DNA of 14,153 bases from JBEIDK01 sp040383485 (GTDB lineage Bacteria > Bacteroidota > Bacteroidia > UBA4408). The stretch is taken from NCBI GenBank assembly GCA_040383485.1, contig JBEIDK010000083.1, positions 1-14,153 of the forward strand. The letters are read 5' to 3'. Every line of letters starts with the position of its first letter. Positions within the stretch are counted from its first letter, which is position 1. A program made the position numbers and the translations under genes. The notes beneath the pieces are model-generated. The model did not search any database and was not told where the DNA came from. It was given only the letters and a program-made list of their open reading frames with translations. Of this stretch, positions 1 through 8,187 are shown one piece after another.

Positions 1-1625
1 ACTTTTGCAGCTGGTTCTTTTGGCAAACCTGGCATACGCATAATTTCGCCAGCAACGGCAACAATAAATCCAGCGCCACTATTTAAAATTAAATTTTCTA
101 TATGTATGTTAAATCCTTCGGCAGCACCTACCTGTGTAGCATTTTCGGTAAAACTAAATTGTGTTTTTGCAATACATACGGGTAGTTTATCTGCGCCTAA
201 TTCTTTTATTTTTTTTAATGCGTTTAATGCATTTTTACCAAACGAAACACTTTTTCCTTTATAAACTGTAGTTACTATTTTCTTGATTTTTTCTTCAATA
301 GAATCGTCTAAATTATATGTATGTTTTATTGGATAAGACGGTTTTTTCTCAACAACATCGACCACCTTTTGCGCCAATGATACTGCACCATTTCCACCTA
401 AAGCAAAACCTTCGTTAATGGCAAATTCAGCACCCATTTCTTTGCACCAGTTTTCAATAAAATTTACTTCTTCATCTGTATCAAATCCAAATTTATTAAG
501 CGCAACAATAACTGTTTGTCCGAACTGTTGTAAGTTTTCAATGTGTCGTGCAACGTTTTTAATTCCAGCTTTTAAGCCTTCCATGTTTGGTTGTTTAATG
601 AGTTTCTCATCTACATTTCCATGAAGTTTTATTGACTGTGTAGTTGTAACCAACACTGTTGCTTTTGGCGCTATTCCTGCCAAACGACATTTTATATTTA
701 AGAATTTTTCACCACCTAAATCACTACCAAAGCCTGCTTCTGTAATGGCATAATCTCCAAATTGCAATGCAGCTTTTGTAGCCATGATACTGTTGCAACC
801 ATGTGCAATATTTGCAAACGGTCCTCCATGAATAAAGGCTGCTCCACCTTCAATTGTCTGCACTAAGTTAGGTTGAAAAGCATCTTTGAGTAAAGTTACA
901 ATAGCTCCCGCAACGCCTAAATCTTTTACATAAAATGGTGTGTTGTCGTATTTGTATCCTACTAAAATATTCTCTATTCTAGTTCTTAAATCATCCAAAG
1001 AATTCGATAGACAAAAGATTGCCATTATTTCGGAGGCTGGAGTAATGTCGAAACCGGTCTCTGTTGGAATTCCGTTTGCACTGCCGTTTAAACCACTAAC
1101 AATATAGCGCAATGAACGGTCATTTACATCTAGTACCCTTCGCCATAATATTTGTTTCAGACCATTGAGTGTAGCCTTATTATAGTATTGATAATTATCA
1201 ATCAATGCAGCCAACATGTTGTTTGCAGAAGTAATTGCGTGAAAATCACCAGTAAAATGTAAGTTGATATCTTCCATGGGCAATACCTGACTATAGCCAC
1301 CGCCGGCAGCACCACCTTTCATTCCAAAGCATGGCCCAAGACTGGGTTCGCGCAAAGCAACGATTGCTTTTTTACCTATTTTGTTTAGTCCTTGAGCAAG
1401 GGCTACCGATGTAGTAGTTTTTCCACTTCCGCTTTTGTTAGGTGTTGTAGCAGTGACCAATATTAGGTTGCCTTGCACTACTTTTTCATTGTCAATCTTG
1501 AAATTTACTTTGGCTTTATATTTCCCGTATTGCTCAATTTGTTCAGCATCAATACCAATCGAGGATGCAATTTCTAAAATGTTTTGAAGTTTTGCTTCAT
1601 GTGCAATTTCTATGTCTGATTTCAT
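1..1625 (-). CDS. fhs: Formate--tetrahydrofolate ligase, C-terminus cut by window edge
   Basis: Cytoplasmic enzyme that joins formate to tetrahydrofolate using ATP, giving 10-formyl-THF for one-carbon metabolism. Reading the minus strand from the ATG at 1623-1625 gives about 541 codons with no stop before the window edge; the family is about 555 residues, so only a short tail is missing. Visible motifs are the P-loop at residues 61-72 (TPNKSGSGKTTT), the first family signature GMKGGAAGGGY at about 101-111, and near the end GEIMRMPGLPKEPAAK, typical of the C-terminal region. The second signature, usually close to RALKxHGG, reads QSIKLHGN (Lys about 333), so it is divergent. The N-terminus MKSDIEIA is the usual Fhs start, which supports this ATG. 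It is the last visible gene of the leftward run; a GC-rich hairpin repeat fills most of the 63-base gap to the DUF1697 gene upstream. The frame is intact throughout. Confidence 0.96.
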   Translation of the reverse strand, partial: MKSDIEIAHEAKLQNILEIASSIGIDAEQIEQYGKYKAKVNFKIDNEKVVQGNLILVTATTPNKSGSGKTTTSVALAQGLNKIGKKAIVALREPSLGPCFGMKGGAAGGGYSQVLPMEDINLHFTGDFHAITSANNMLAALIDNYQYYNKATLNGLKQILWRRVLDVNDRSLRYIVSGLNGSANGIPTETGFDITPASEIMAIFCLSNSLDDLRTRIENILVGYKYDNTPFYVKDLGVAGAIVTLLKDAFQPNLVQTIEGGAAFIHGGPFANIAHGCNSIMATKAALQFGDYAITEAGFGSDLGGEKFLNIKCRLAGIAPKATVLVTTTQSIKLHGNVDEKLIKQPNMEGLKAGIKNVARHIENLQQFGQTVIVALNKFGFDTDEEVNFIENWCKEMGAEFAINEGFALGGNGAVSLAQKVVDVVEKKPSYPIKHTYNLDDSIEEKIKKIVTTVYKGKSVSFGKNALNALKKIKELGADKLPVCIAKTQFSFTENATQVGAAEGFNIHIENLILNSGAGFIVAVAGEIMRMPGLPKEPAAK

Positions 1626-1634
1626 GTTTAATAG

Positions 1635-1665
1635 CCCCTCCCTCAATCCCTCCCCAAAAGGGAGG
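1635..1665. repeat. GC-rich palindromic repeat in the DUF1697-fhs gap
   Basis: In an AT-rich background this stretch holds two copies of CCTCCC (1637-1642 and 1649-1654) followed by GGGAGG (1660-1665). The second copy and GGGAGG form a perfect 6-bp stem with a 5-base loop; the first copy could pair with the same arm instead. In the leftward transcript the hairpin lies about 25 bases before the fhs ATG, and an unpaired GGGAGG sits about 11 bases before it. The composition and layout resemble the short GC-rich intergenic palindromes seen repeated in Bacteroidota genomes (inference; no second copy lies in this window). It might weakly terminate or stabilise the mRNA, but there is no U-tract after the stem. 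Confidence 0.6.
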
Positions 1666-1688
1666 AAAGCCGCGGCATGGATTAGTTG

Positions 1689-2234
1689 TTATGATTTGTC
1701 TTCAGCAATATTAATTAATTCATTGATTGTTTTCCAATTTCTGGTGGTGGCTTTCAATTTCAATTTATTCTCAAAAAAAGTATTTGTCAATTTCGTTTGC
1801 CCATATCCATTGCTGCAATATAAATAAACTGCTTTTTTTTCTATGATGAATTCATCATTAAAATCAGCTTGATTGATGGCCTTGATGTAATTTTTTTCTG
1901 GTAAATCAGATAACAAAGTAACATGCAAAAAACTAGCATCGTATTTTTCGGATTTTGTAAATGGGTTATTGTTTTTAATTTCAATTAGTTCATTGATGGT
2001 TAAAATTAAAACCGGAACATTTAGGTGAAATGTAAGGTTGATTTGTTTAGAAATTTCCTCAGTTAATTTATCAATATCAATATTGTCTGTATTAAAAACA
2101 ACATTGCCACTTTGAATATATGTCCTTACGTTTATAAAATCCATATTCTCAAACATGGTTTTAAGTTCGGCCATCTTAATAATGTTTTTGCCACTTACAT
2201 TAATACCTCTTAAAAGTGCTATATATGTTGTCAT
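1689..2234 (-). CDS. DUF1697 family protein
   Basis: A 181-residue cytoplasmic protein with the hallmark DUF1697 N-terminus: YIALLRGINVSGKN at residues 4-17, then an alpha-helical KMAELKTMFENM stretch and TYIQSGNVVF at about 39-48. The family (about 180 residues) is widespread in bacteria and has no established biochemical role. The length matches the family, so the ORF looks complete. No signal peptide or membrane segment is visible. It starts 11 bases after the DPP-IV-type peptidase stop codon, so it is probably co-transcribed with it. Family assignment is confident; function is unknown. Confidence 0.9.
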   Translation of the reverse strand: MTTYIALLRGINVSGKNIIKMAELKTMFENMDFINVRTYIQSGNVVFNTDNIDIDKLTEEISKQINLTFHLNVPVLILTINELIEIKNNNPFTKSEKYDASFLHVTLLSDLPEKNYIKAINQADFNDEFIIEKKAVYLYCSNGYGQTKLTNTFFENKLKLKATTRNWKTINELINIAEDKS

Positions 2235-2245
2235 TTATTTTTTAT

Positions 2246-4486
2246 CTATAAATTCTTCAACCAAAATTCAGTTACCTTTTCATATAAATTATATCGTGTG
2301 TTGCCGCCACTGATGCCATGCGATTTGTCGGGGTAGAGCATAAACTCAAACTGCTTATTGGCTTTTTGTAATGCACGAATCATCTCCACAGAGTTTTGAA
2401 AATGCACATTGTCATCGCCAGTGCCGTGAATCAATAAATATTTTCCTTTTAATAAATGTGCAAAATTAATAGGTGAATTTTCATCGTACCCTGTTGGATT
2501 ATCTTGTGGTTTTTGTAAGAAGCGTTCGGTATAAATATTGTCGTAGTATCTCCAGTTCGTAACAGGGGCAATGGCTACCGCAGCTTTAAAAACATCTGCT
2601 CCTTTTGTAATACACAAACTACTCAAGTAACCACCAAAGCTCCAGCCTTGTATACCAATGCGAGTAGAGTCAACATAAGGCAATCTTCCAATTTGTTTGG
2701 CAACAGCAATAGCATCTTCGGTTTCTAATTTACCCATTTGTTTGTAAATGGAATTGCGGAATTTTTGTCCGCGTAATTCTGTACCATGTCCATCAAATGA
2801 AACAATGATGTAGCCTTTTTGTGCCATCATGTTTTGCCACATAAAATCACGCCCGCCCCATTCGTCAACAACAGTGTTTCTGCCACTTCCGCCGTATACA
2901 TAAAAGATGACGGGGTATTTTTTTGTAGGGTCGAAGTTGGATGGTTTGATGACGTAGGTGTTTAATTGCAGAGTGTCTAAATGCATTTCTTCTAGAAATT
3001 TCTTACTAAATTTAAATTGTTCTAATGCTTTTTTTAATTCATAATTATCATTCAATATTCTAATTTGATTGCCAATTCTATCACGTAATATTTGTGTTAG
3101 AGGAGAATTGGCGTCACTATGACTTAATATATAATATTCAAAATTCGAACTAAAAATAGCATCATTAAAACCATCATCTCCATTAACTTGACCTAAATAT
3201 TTAGATAAATCCCTTTCAGATTTACTATTCAAGTCCACTTCCTTTATATATTTTTCAATTTTATTTTTTAAACTCAAACCTATTTCGTGCGGGTTAGTTG
3301 ATGCAGCTATAATATAATACACCTTTCCATTCACTTCATCCACACCTTTCAAGCCCATCATTTCGTAATTCCCTTTGGTTATTTGTTTGATAACCTTTCC
3401 ATCAAAGCCAATTAAATAGAGATGTTTGTAACCATCACGTTCTGAAGTCCACAAAAACTCTTTGTTGTTTTTCATAAAGTATAAATCGTCATATACCTTG
3501 ATGTAGGTATCGTTTTGTTCAGTTAAGATGGTAGATGATTTTCCGGTAGTAGCATCTGCCAGCATCAACTCTAATTTATTTTGTAATCGATTCAATCGTT
3601 GGAAGCTAAGCTGGTTTGCATCATTGGTCCACTTGATGCGCGGAATATATTGGTCGGGGTTTGGACCAACATCTACTTTTGTTGTACTAGCAGTGTTTAC
3701 ATCATAAATAAAAACATTTACAACAGAGTTATCTTCTCCAGCTTTTGGGTACTTGTATTTGTAAGGTTGCGGATACAAATCTTCTTCAAACATGGTCATC
3801 TCATATTGTTTTACCTTACTTTCATCAAACTTGTAATAGGCAATTTTGCTTCCATCAATATTCCATTCAAAACCATTGTCCATTCCAAATTCTTCTTCAT
3901 ACACCCAATCTACAGCTCCATTAGTTATTTCATTAAACTTACCATCAGTGGTTATTTGATTCTCATTTTCATCATTGATATTTTTAATGAATAAGTTATT
4001 GTCACGCACAAAGGCAATGGCATTTCCTTTCGGAGAAAAAGTAGCATACATCTGCTTCCCATTACTAGATAGGGCTTTCATCTTCTTTGCTTTTCTATCC
4101 CAAACATAAAATTCGGCTTTTGATGAGTGACGGTAAATCATTTCTACTTGAGAGGAAAACAGTATTAAATTTTCATCATCACTAAACTCATAACTTTCAA
4201 TTTTTAATCCATTGCACCAACTTGATTTTAAAATGGTATCAACTGCATTGCCTGTTTTATATTCATATTTTACAATGTATTTGCTATCAACATTTGATGT
4301 GTAATGTTCGCCGTCATTCATTGAATTGATGCCTGTAATTACCTTCTGATTAAAGGTTCCTTTCAGCCAAATATCTTCATTGGTGATTTCTTTTTTTTGT
4401 GATAAAGAAATTTTGTAATCAATAATTATAAATATTAGTACTAAAAATGTTTTAGTATAACCTATAAACTTTAAGGGAGAAATCAT
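2246..4486 (-). CDS. Secreted S9B peptidase, dipeptidyl peptidase IV family
   Basis: Exported serine exopeptidase expected to remove X-Pro or X-Ala dipeptides (or tripeptides, as in related prolyl tripeptidyl peptidases) from peptide N-termini. At 746 residues it is close to human DPP-IV (766). Residues 1-30 are a Sec signal peptide or anchor (Lys residues, then FLVLIFIII). A beta-propeller spans about 45-500 and carries DWVYEEEFG with Glu197-Glu198, equivalent to the Glu pair that grips the substrate amino terminus. The alpha/beta-hydrolase domain follows (about 505-746): Tyr531 in YVYGGSG (oxyanion position), Ser616 in GWSFGGY, Asp691 in HGTGDDNVHF and His723 in DKSHGI form the full catalytic set. 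All key residues are present, so it should be active. The start codon lies inside the end of the upstream membrane-protein gene (35-bp overlap), suggesting translational coupling. Location is probably periplasmic or outer-surface; the natural substrate is unknown. Confidence 0.94.
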   Translation of the reverse strand: MISPLKFIGYTKTFLVLIFIIIDYKISLSQKKEITNEDIWLKGTFNQKVITGINSMNDGEHYTSNVDSKYIVKYEYKTGNAVDTILKSSWCNGLKIESYEFSDDENLILFSSQVEMIYRHSSKAEFYVWDRKAKKMKALSSNGKQMYATFSPKGNAIAFVRDNNLFIKNINDENENQITTDGKFNEITNGAVDWVYEEEFGMDNGFEWNIDGSKIAYYKFDESKVKQYEMTMFEEDLYPQPYKYKYPKAGEDNSVVNVFIYDVNTASTTKVDVGPNPDQYIPRIKWTNDANQLSFQRLNRLQNKLELMLADATTGKSSTILTEQNDTYIKVYDDLYFMKNNKEFLWTSERDGYKHLYLIGFDGKVIKQITKGNYEMMGLKGVDEVNGKVYYIIAASTNPHEIGLSLKNKIEKYIKEVDLNSKSERDLSKYLGQVNGDDGFNDAIFSSNFEYYILSHSDANSPLTQILRDRIGNQIRILNDNYELKKALEQFKFSKKFLEEMHLDTLQLNTYVIKPSNFDPTKKYPVIFYVYGGSGRNTVVDEWGGRDFMWQNMMAQKGYIIVSFDGHGTELRGQKFRNSIYKQMGKLETEDAIAVAKQIGRLPYVDSTRIGIQGWSFGGYLSSLCITKGADVFKAAVAIAPVTNWRYYDNIYTERFLQKPQDNPTGYDENSPINFAHLLKGKYLLIHGTGDDNVHFQNSVEMIRALQKANKQFEFMLYPDKSHGISGGNTRYNLYEKVTEFWLKNL

Positions 4487-6269
4487 CTATATAAAATTCT
4501 TGTTTATTAATATTCCAAATATAGAAACATAGTTTGTAGTTTGGATAGAGTGGGGTAGGAATATCAACTGTATAATGCCACCTTCGCCAAACATTGTAAT
4601 TATTTTGTTCCAGTTCGTTTATTTTAAAAGTGTAATAAAAATATTTTTTAGAATTTGGATATGTCAAATGCATTACCAATAATGCATCTGAGGCACTATT
4701 TTGTTTCACTTCTTTTCTGCTCAATTCTATTTCAGCGTATAATCCATTCGAATTAAAAAGTGTAGAATCATTTTCTAGTACAAATCCATCATTGAATTCA
4801 TTATCTTTAAAATACAGGCATTTATTGGCCATGTTTTCTGGCTCTACAATTGCATTTGTTGTTAAGTAATATGAAACGCTTTGGTCATAACTATTAAATG
4901 TTTCCAATATTATTTTTGGTTCTCTTGAGGAATAAATGCCTTGAATTTTGCTACCGCCTAAACAACCATAATATTTAGGAGCAAACTTATCAAACGTGAA
5001 ACAATACTTTTCATAATTCATCATACCAAAATGTAAAATTCCATGCGAGTATTGATAGAATATTTTAAAGTTATAAACCATACAAATTATTACGAATGAG
5101 TATGATATAATTTTTAATAGTTTAGTCTGAACCTGTTCCAAAAAACACCCAACAAAAAATGCACCTAATGTTGTATAGTCGGTAAGAGGGCGCATAATGA
5201 TTGAATCACCATAGGTATAACACCACCACGATGAAAGAACAAACATTAATATGATTAGAAATGTTGCAGAGGTGATTGCCTGAAATTTATTTTTCTGAAA
5301 CAATTTTATGATTCCAATGAGTGCAACAATAGATATGGGTAGATAAATAAAAATACCACATTCAAAACTAAAAAGCACCTTAAAAATTTGTGGATTTGAG
5401 AATATAAAACCTTCTCGTTTGTAAGCCCATTCGAAAAAATTGCCGCACTGCCAATAATTAATTATTGGTTGAATTGAAGTTATTAGTAATCCTAAAATTA
5501 TCACTAAAAATAATTTTGTTTTATGATTAAATGCTTCTTCTGCACCTGTCTTTAATTTTTCGAATGAACCTGCCAAAAAAGGTATTAATAATATAAGTAA
5601 AGCATTGGTTGGCCTAATGATAATTACAAATCCAAATGCAATGGAGGAAAGAAATAAATATTTGAACTTTAATTCAGTAAAATATTGATGTGTTGAATAC
5701 ATGAATATACTGATAAAACAGAAGGAATAACAATGAGAGTAAAATGGTTCATAGGTGTAATAATAAAATATGCTGGTGGACGATATGGTGATGAGTAAAA
5801 ATAAGATAGCTTTATTGGTATCTTTAAATTTTAATACCAACCAATGCAATGCGAACCAACAGCCAAGCAAGAAATAGAAAAGAGAGCCCAGTGCCGCTGT
5901 TCTTTGTAAATAATAGTTGTAGCCATTAATTTTTTGTTTGTGTAGTTTGGTATCCAGACAGCCTAACGCAAAGAATGGAATGTCTAACAAAGCAGTTCCT
6001 ACATAATACTTATTTATAGTATGTCCGCTTTTGGTAATGAAAGTGGAGCCTTTTCCAGAGGTATCGTTGCCAAAATCCTGACGAATAAAAATAGAAGGCA
6101 AATAATTATAATAACCTCCCCCGTCGCTGTTCAAAAAGTGATTATATGAAATATTGGTTTCTATGTCATCTTTCCAAAACTTACTAATAAATGCAATACT
6201 AATGAGCCCAATAATTATTATAGTAAGATTTATTTTTTTATTTGAGTTCAAGTCAAGAAATTTTATCAA
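4452..6269 (-). CDS. Polytopic membrane protein, GT-C glycosyltransferase-like
   Basis: A 605-residue inner-membrane protein with about eleven hydrophobic segments between residues 14 and 401, followed by a soluble, probably beta-rich domain (about 430-605) ending in FYIDDFSLKVYRL, which looks like a carbohydrate-binding-type fold facing outside. The first large loop has an acidic DGGGYYNYLPSIF motif at 49-61, the place where GT-C enzymes keep a catalytic or metal-binding Asp. Further fixed-looking motifs are EPFYSHCYSF (174-183), RPTN (219-222) and SSWWCYTYGDS (346-356). GT-C enzymes use polyprenyl-phosphate sugars to glycosylate proteins or lipids; that role here is inferred from topology and motifs, not from a recognised named family. 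The start is TTG: no ATG, only an in-frame TAA at 6297-6299, precedes it, and the next Met is deep inside the membrane domain. It heads the leftward run and overlaps the peptidase gene by 35 bp. Confidence 0.75.
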   Translation of the reverse strand: MIKFLDLNSNKKINLTIIIIGLISIAFISKFWKDDIETNISYNHFLNSDGGGYYNYLPSIFIRQDFGNDTSGKGSTFITKSGHTINKYYVGTALLDIPFFALGCLDTKLHKQKINGYNYYLQRTAALGSLFYFLLGCWFALHWLVLKFKDTNKAILFLLITISSTSIFYYYTYEPFYSHCYSFCFISIFMYSTHQYFTELKFKYLFLSSIAFGFVIIIRPTNALLILLIPFLAGSFEKLKTGAEEAFNHKTKLFLVIILGLLITSIQPIINYWQCGNFFEWAYKREGFIFSNPQIFKVLFSFECGIFIYLPISIVALIGIIKLFQKNKFQAITSATFLIILMFVLSSWWCYTYGDSIIMRPLTDYTTLGAFFVGCFLEQVQTKLLKIISYSFVIICMVYNFKIFYQYSHGILHFGMMNYEKYCFTFDKFAPKYYGCLGGSKIQGIYSSREPKIILETFNSYDQSVSYYLTTNAIVEPENMANKCLYFKDNEFNDGFVLENDSTLFNSNGLYAEIELSRKEVKQNSASDALLVMHLTYPNSKKYFYYTFKINELEQNNYNVWRRWHYTVDIPTPLYPNYKLCFYIWNINKQEFYIDDFSLKVYRLY

Positions 6270-6380
6270 TAAAGTGTTACAATATAAATTCTTGTTTTAA
6301 ATTATGGATAATATTTTTACTATTGATAAAATTATGAATCAAATGCCCTATGGTTTAGTGCTCAAAATATACCAATTTTG

Positions 6381-7928
6381 ATGTTCTCGAAAATTTTAAA
6401 TCTTAAATATTTATTACTTTATATAATAGTTATCAATTTGGTACTAAGTGTATTTAATATGAAAAATTATGGGGTTCATTGGGACGATGAATTTTCAATT
6501 GAAGTAGCCAAGGTGAATTCATCATATATTTTTGGAGAAAATTCTGATTTGCTCACCTTTCAAGATAGGGATTATGGACCAGTCATTGAGTTGGTAGCCT
6601 TTTGGACATATAAATTGATTGGCAATAACAATTACGCAACCCACATAAAGATAAGACACCTAGAGGTATTGTTCATTTATGCAGTTGGTTTATTGTTCTT
6701 TTATTTGCTCATGTTAGAGTTTGGAATTTCTATCAACATTTCCATTTTTGGCTTGTTGTTTTTTATTCTGTCTCCGCGTATTTATGGCAACAGCTATTAC
6801 AATTCCAAAGATATTCCACTAATGGTTGGGTATATTTTAGTAGCTTTTACATTGGTACGTTTACTCAGAAATTTTAATTTTAAATATTTATTATTTCATT
6901 CAATTTCATCGGCCTTACTTATCGACATTAGAATTGTTGGAATTATTGCGATACCATTTACAATATTTTTTGTGCTGTTCTTTTTATGGAAGAAGGAGTT
7001 GAAATTAAAGCAAGTAATAATTTATACTCCTATTTATTTAGTTTTAACTTCTGCAATTGTAGTTGCATTTTGGCCATATTTATGGTCACATCCAATCGAT
7101 AATTTTGCATTATCGTATCTCAACATGCAACACTTTAGGTGGTACGGGACAGTACGTTTTGCAGGAGAATTAATAGAAGCGTGCGATTTGCCATATATTT
7201 ATCTTCCATGGTCAATTCTTATTACCGTTACATTTCCACAGGCTATTATTGGTATTATTTCTTTGGTTTTTTCAAGCATAGTACTATTTAAGGTTAAAAA
7301 TATAAAGACTGATAATCATTTCAAATTTTTATTGGCAATGATGTTTTTCGCTTTGCCAATTGCAGTTATTATTTACAAGGAATCCATCGTTTATGATTCC
7401 TGGCGACATATTTATTTTACTTATCCTTTCTTGATTTTACTTTCTTTACTTTTTCTGAATTATTTAAATAATACGCTTACTAAATATAGGCAGATATTTA
7501 ATTGTGTCCTTGTTATTACTATATTATTTCCAATGTTTCAAATGGCAAAGAACAATCCTTATCAGGCTGTGTATTTCAATTCATTTGCAAAGCTCGAAGA
7601 TAAACCTTTGTATCAGCAATACGACATGGATTACTGGGGTGTTTATTACAAGAAAGCTTTACAATACCTAATGCAACACACTAGTGAAAAACAAAATATT
7701 AAGGTGTCATTCAATAATTTATCGCCAGGTTTTCAGAATGTTCAACTTGTAAATTCAGAACTAGGGTATAAGAAATTTGATTTTAAGGATAAGGCTGATT
7801 TAGCAAACTATTATGTATCTAATTTTAGAGACGAATTTCATGATTTGACGAGTAATGAATTTCAGCTCATCAAAAGTTTTGAAGTAGAAGGAGAGGTTTT
7901 TATGAGTGTTTACGTCAAAAGAAAGTAA
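6381..7928 (+). CDS. GT-C membrane glycosyltransferase, GT39/PMT-like
   Basis: A 515-residue polytopic membrane protein. A hydrophobic segment (about 9-27) is followed by VHWDDEFS at 32-39, the acidic first-loop motif typical of GT39/PMT-like enzymes, which transfer sugars from polyprenyl phosphate to an acceptor. Other motifs are SPRIYGNSYYNSKDIP (131-146), IDIRIVG (181-187) and YDSWRHIYFTYP (338-349); the Tyr-Asp-x-Trp-Arg-His block recurs in this type of protein. About nine to ten hydrophobic segments end near residue 388, leaving a C-terminal soluble tail of about 125 residues. I chose the ATG at 6381; the frame extends one codon further to a TTG at 6378, which is unlikely to be the start. 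It diverges from the other GT-C-like gene across a roughly 110-base AT-rich gap in which I see no clear promoter, and it ends one base before the convergent nadD. Sugar and acceptor are unknown. Confidence 0.82.
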   Translation: MFSKILNLKYLLLYIIVINLVLSVFNMKNYGVHWDDEFSIEVAKVNSSYIFGENSDLLTFQDRDYGPVIELVAFWTYKLIGNNNYATHIKIRHLEVLFIYAVGLLFFYLLMLEFGISINISIFGLLFFILSPRIYGNSYYNSKDIPLMVGYILVAFTLVRLLRNFNFKYLLFHSISSALLIDIRIVGIIAIPFTIFFVLFFLWKKELKLKQVIIYTPIYLVLTSAIVVAFWPYLWSHPIDNFALSYLNMQHFRWYGTVRFAGELIEACDLPYIYLPWSILITVTFPQAIIGIISLVFSSIVLFKVKNIKTDNHFKFLLAMMFFALPIAVIIYKESIVYDSWRHIYFTYPFLILLSLLFLNYLNNTLTKYRQIFNCVLVITILFPMFQMAKNNPYQAVYFNSFAKLEDKPLYQQYDMDYWGVYYKKALQYLMQHTSEKQNIKVSFNNLSPGFQNVQLVNSELGYKKFDFKDKADLANYYVSNFRDEFHDLTSNEFQLIKSFEVEGEVFMSVYVKRK

Positions 7929-7929
7929 A

Positions 7930-8187
7930 TTATTTCTTATATAAATTCATTTCCTCAATATATTTATATACCGTTGCGGGTAGAAAAAATTCAATATTCT
8001 TTTTCTCCTTTATTGCATTTCGAATAAAGGTGGAAGAAATTTCAACGATAGGAGCGTTGGTGGTTCTAATCTTATTTTCTGGTAATTTTTTTATGCTTTC
8101 ATCAATGTCTGACCCTAAGCGGGGATAGATTAGAATAGGGTACTTTTTTAAGAGCAATTCATAATTTTTCCATTTATGTATCGTCAA
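7930..8187 (-). CDS. nadD: NadD C-terminal part, separated by a frameshift
   Basis: This frame encodes the C-terminal part of nicotinate-nucleotide adenylyltransferase. It opens with TIHKWKNYELLLKKYP, which normally follows the MGADN motif directly, and carries ISSTFIR (residues 50-56 of this frame), the nucleotidyltransferase motif that contacts the ATP phosphates. The only possible start at its 5' end is a TTG that would be an internal Leu in the intact protein (DNIL-TIHKW), so it is not a natural gene start. With the piece at 8184-8510 and one restored base it makes a protein of about 193 residues, the normal NadD length. On its own it cannot be an active enzyme, because the ATP-binding HxGH motif lies in the other piece. 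Its stop is one base from the end of the convergent glycosyltransferase gene. Confidence 0.85.
   Translation of the reverse strand: MTIHKWKNYELLLKKYPILIYPRLGSDIDESIKKLPENKIRTTNAPIVEISSTFIRNAIKEKKNIEFFLPATVYKYIEEMNLYKK

Noticed and set aside
1649..1665. Intrinsic terminator between DUF1697 and fhs
   Set aside because: A good GC stem exists, but on the leftward strand it is followed by purines and not a U-tract.
3599..3994. 131-codon plus-strand frame, and similar frames at 1612-1827, 8670-9050, 9348-9722, 10727-10924 and 13029-13334
   Set aside because: Each lies antisense to a well-supported gene with recognised motifs; none shows family motifs of its own.
6270..6380. Promoters in the gap between the two divergent GT-C-like genes
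   Set aside because: TATATTGT-like and TATGGTTT-like strings are present but miss the consensus, and neither has a TTG at the proper spacing.
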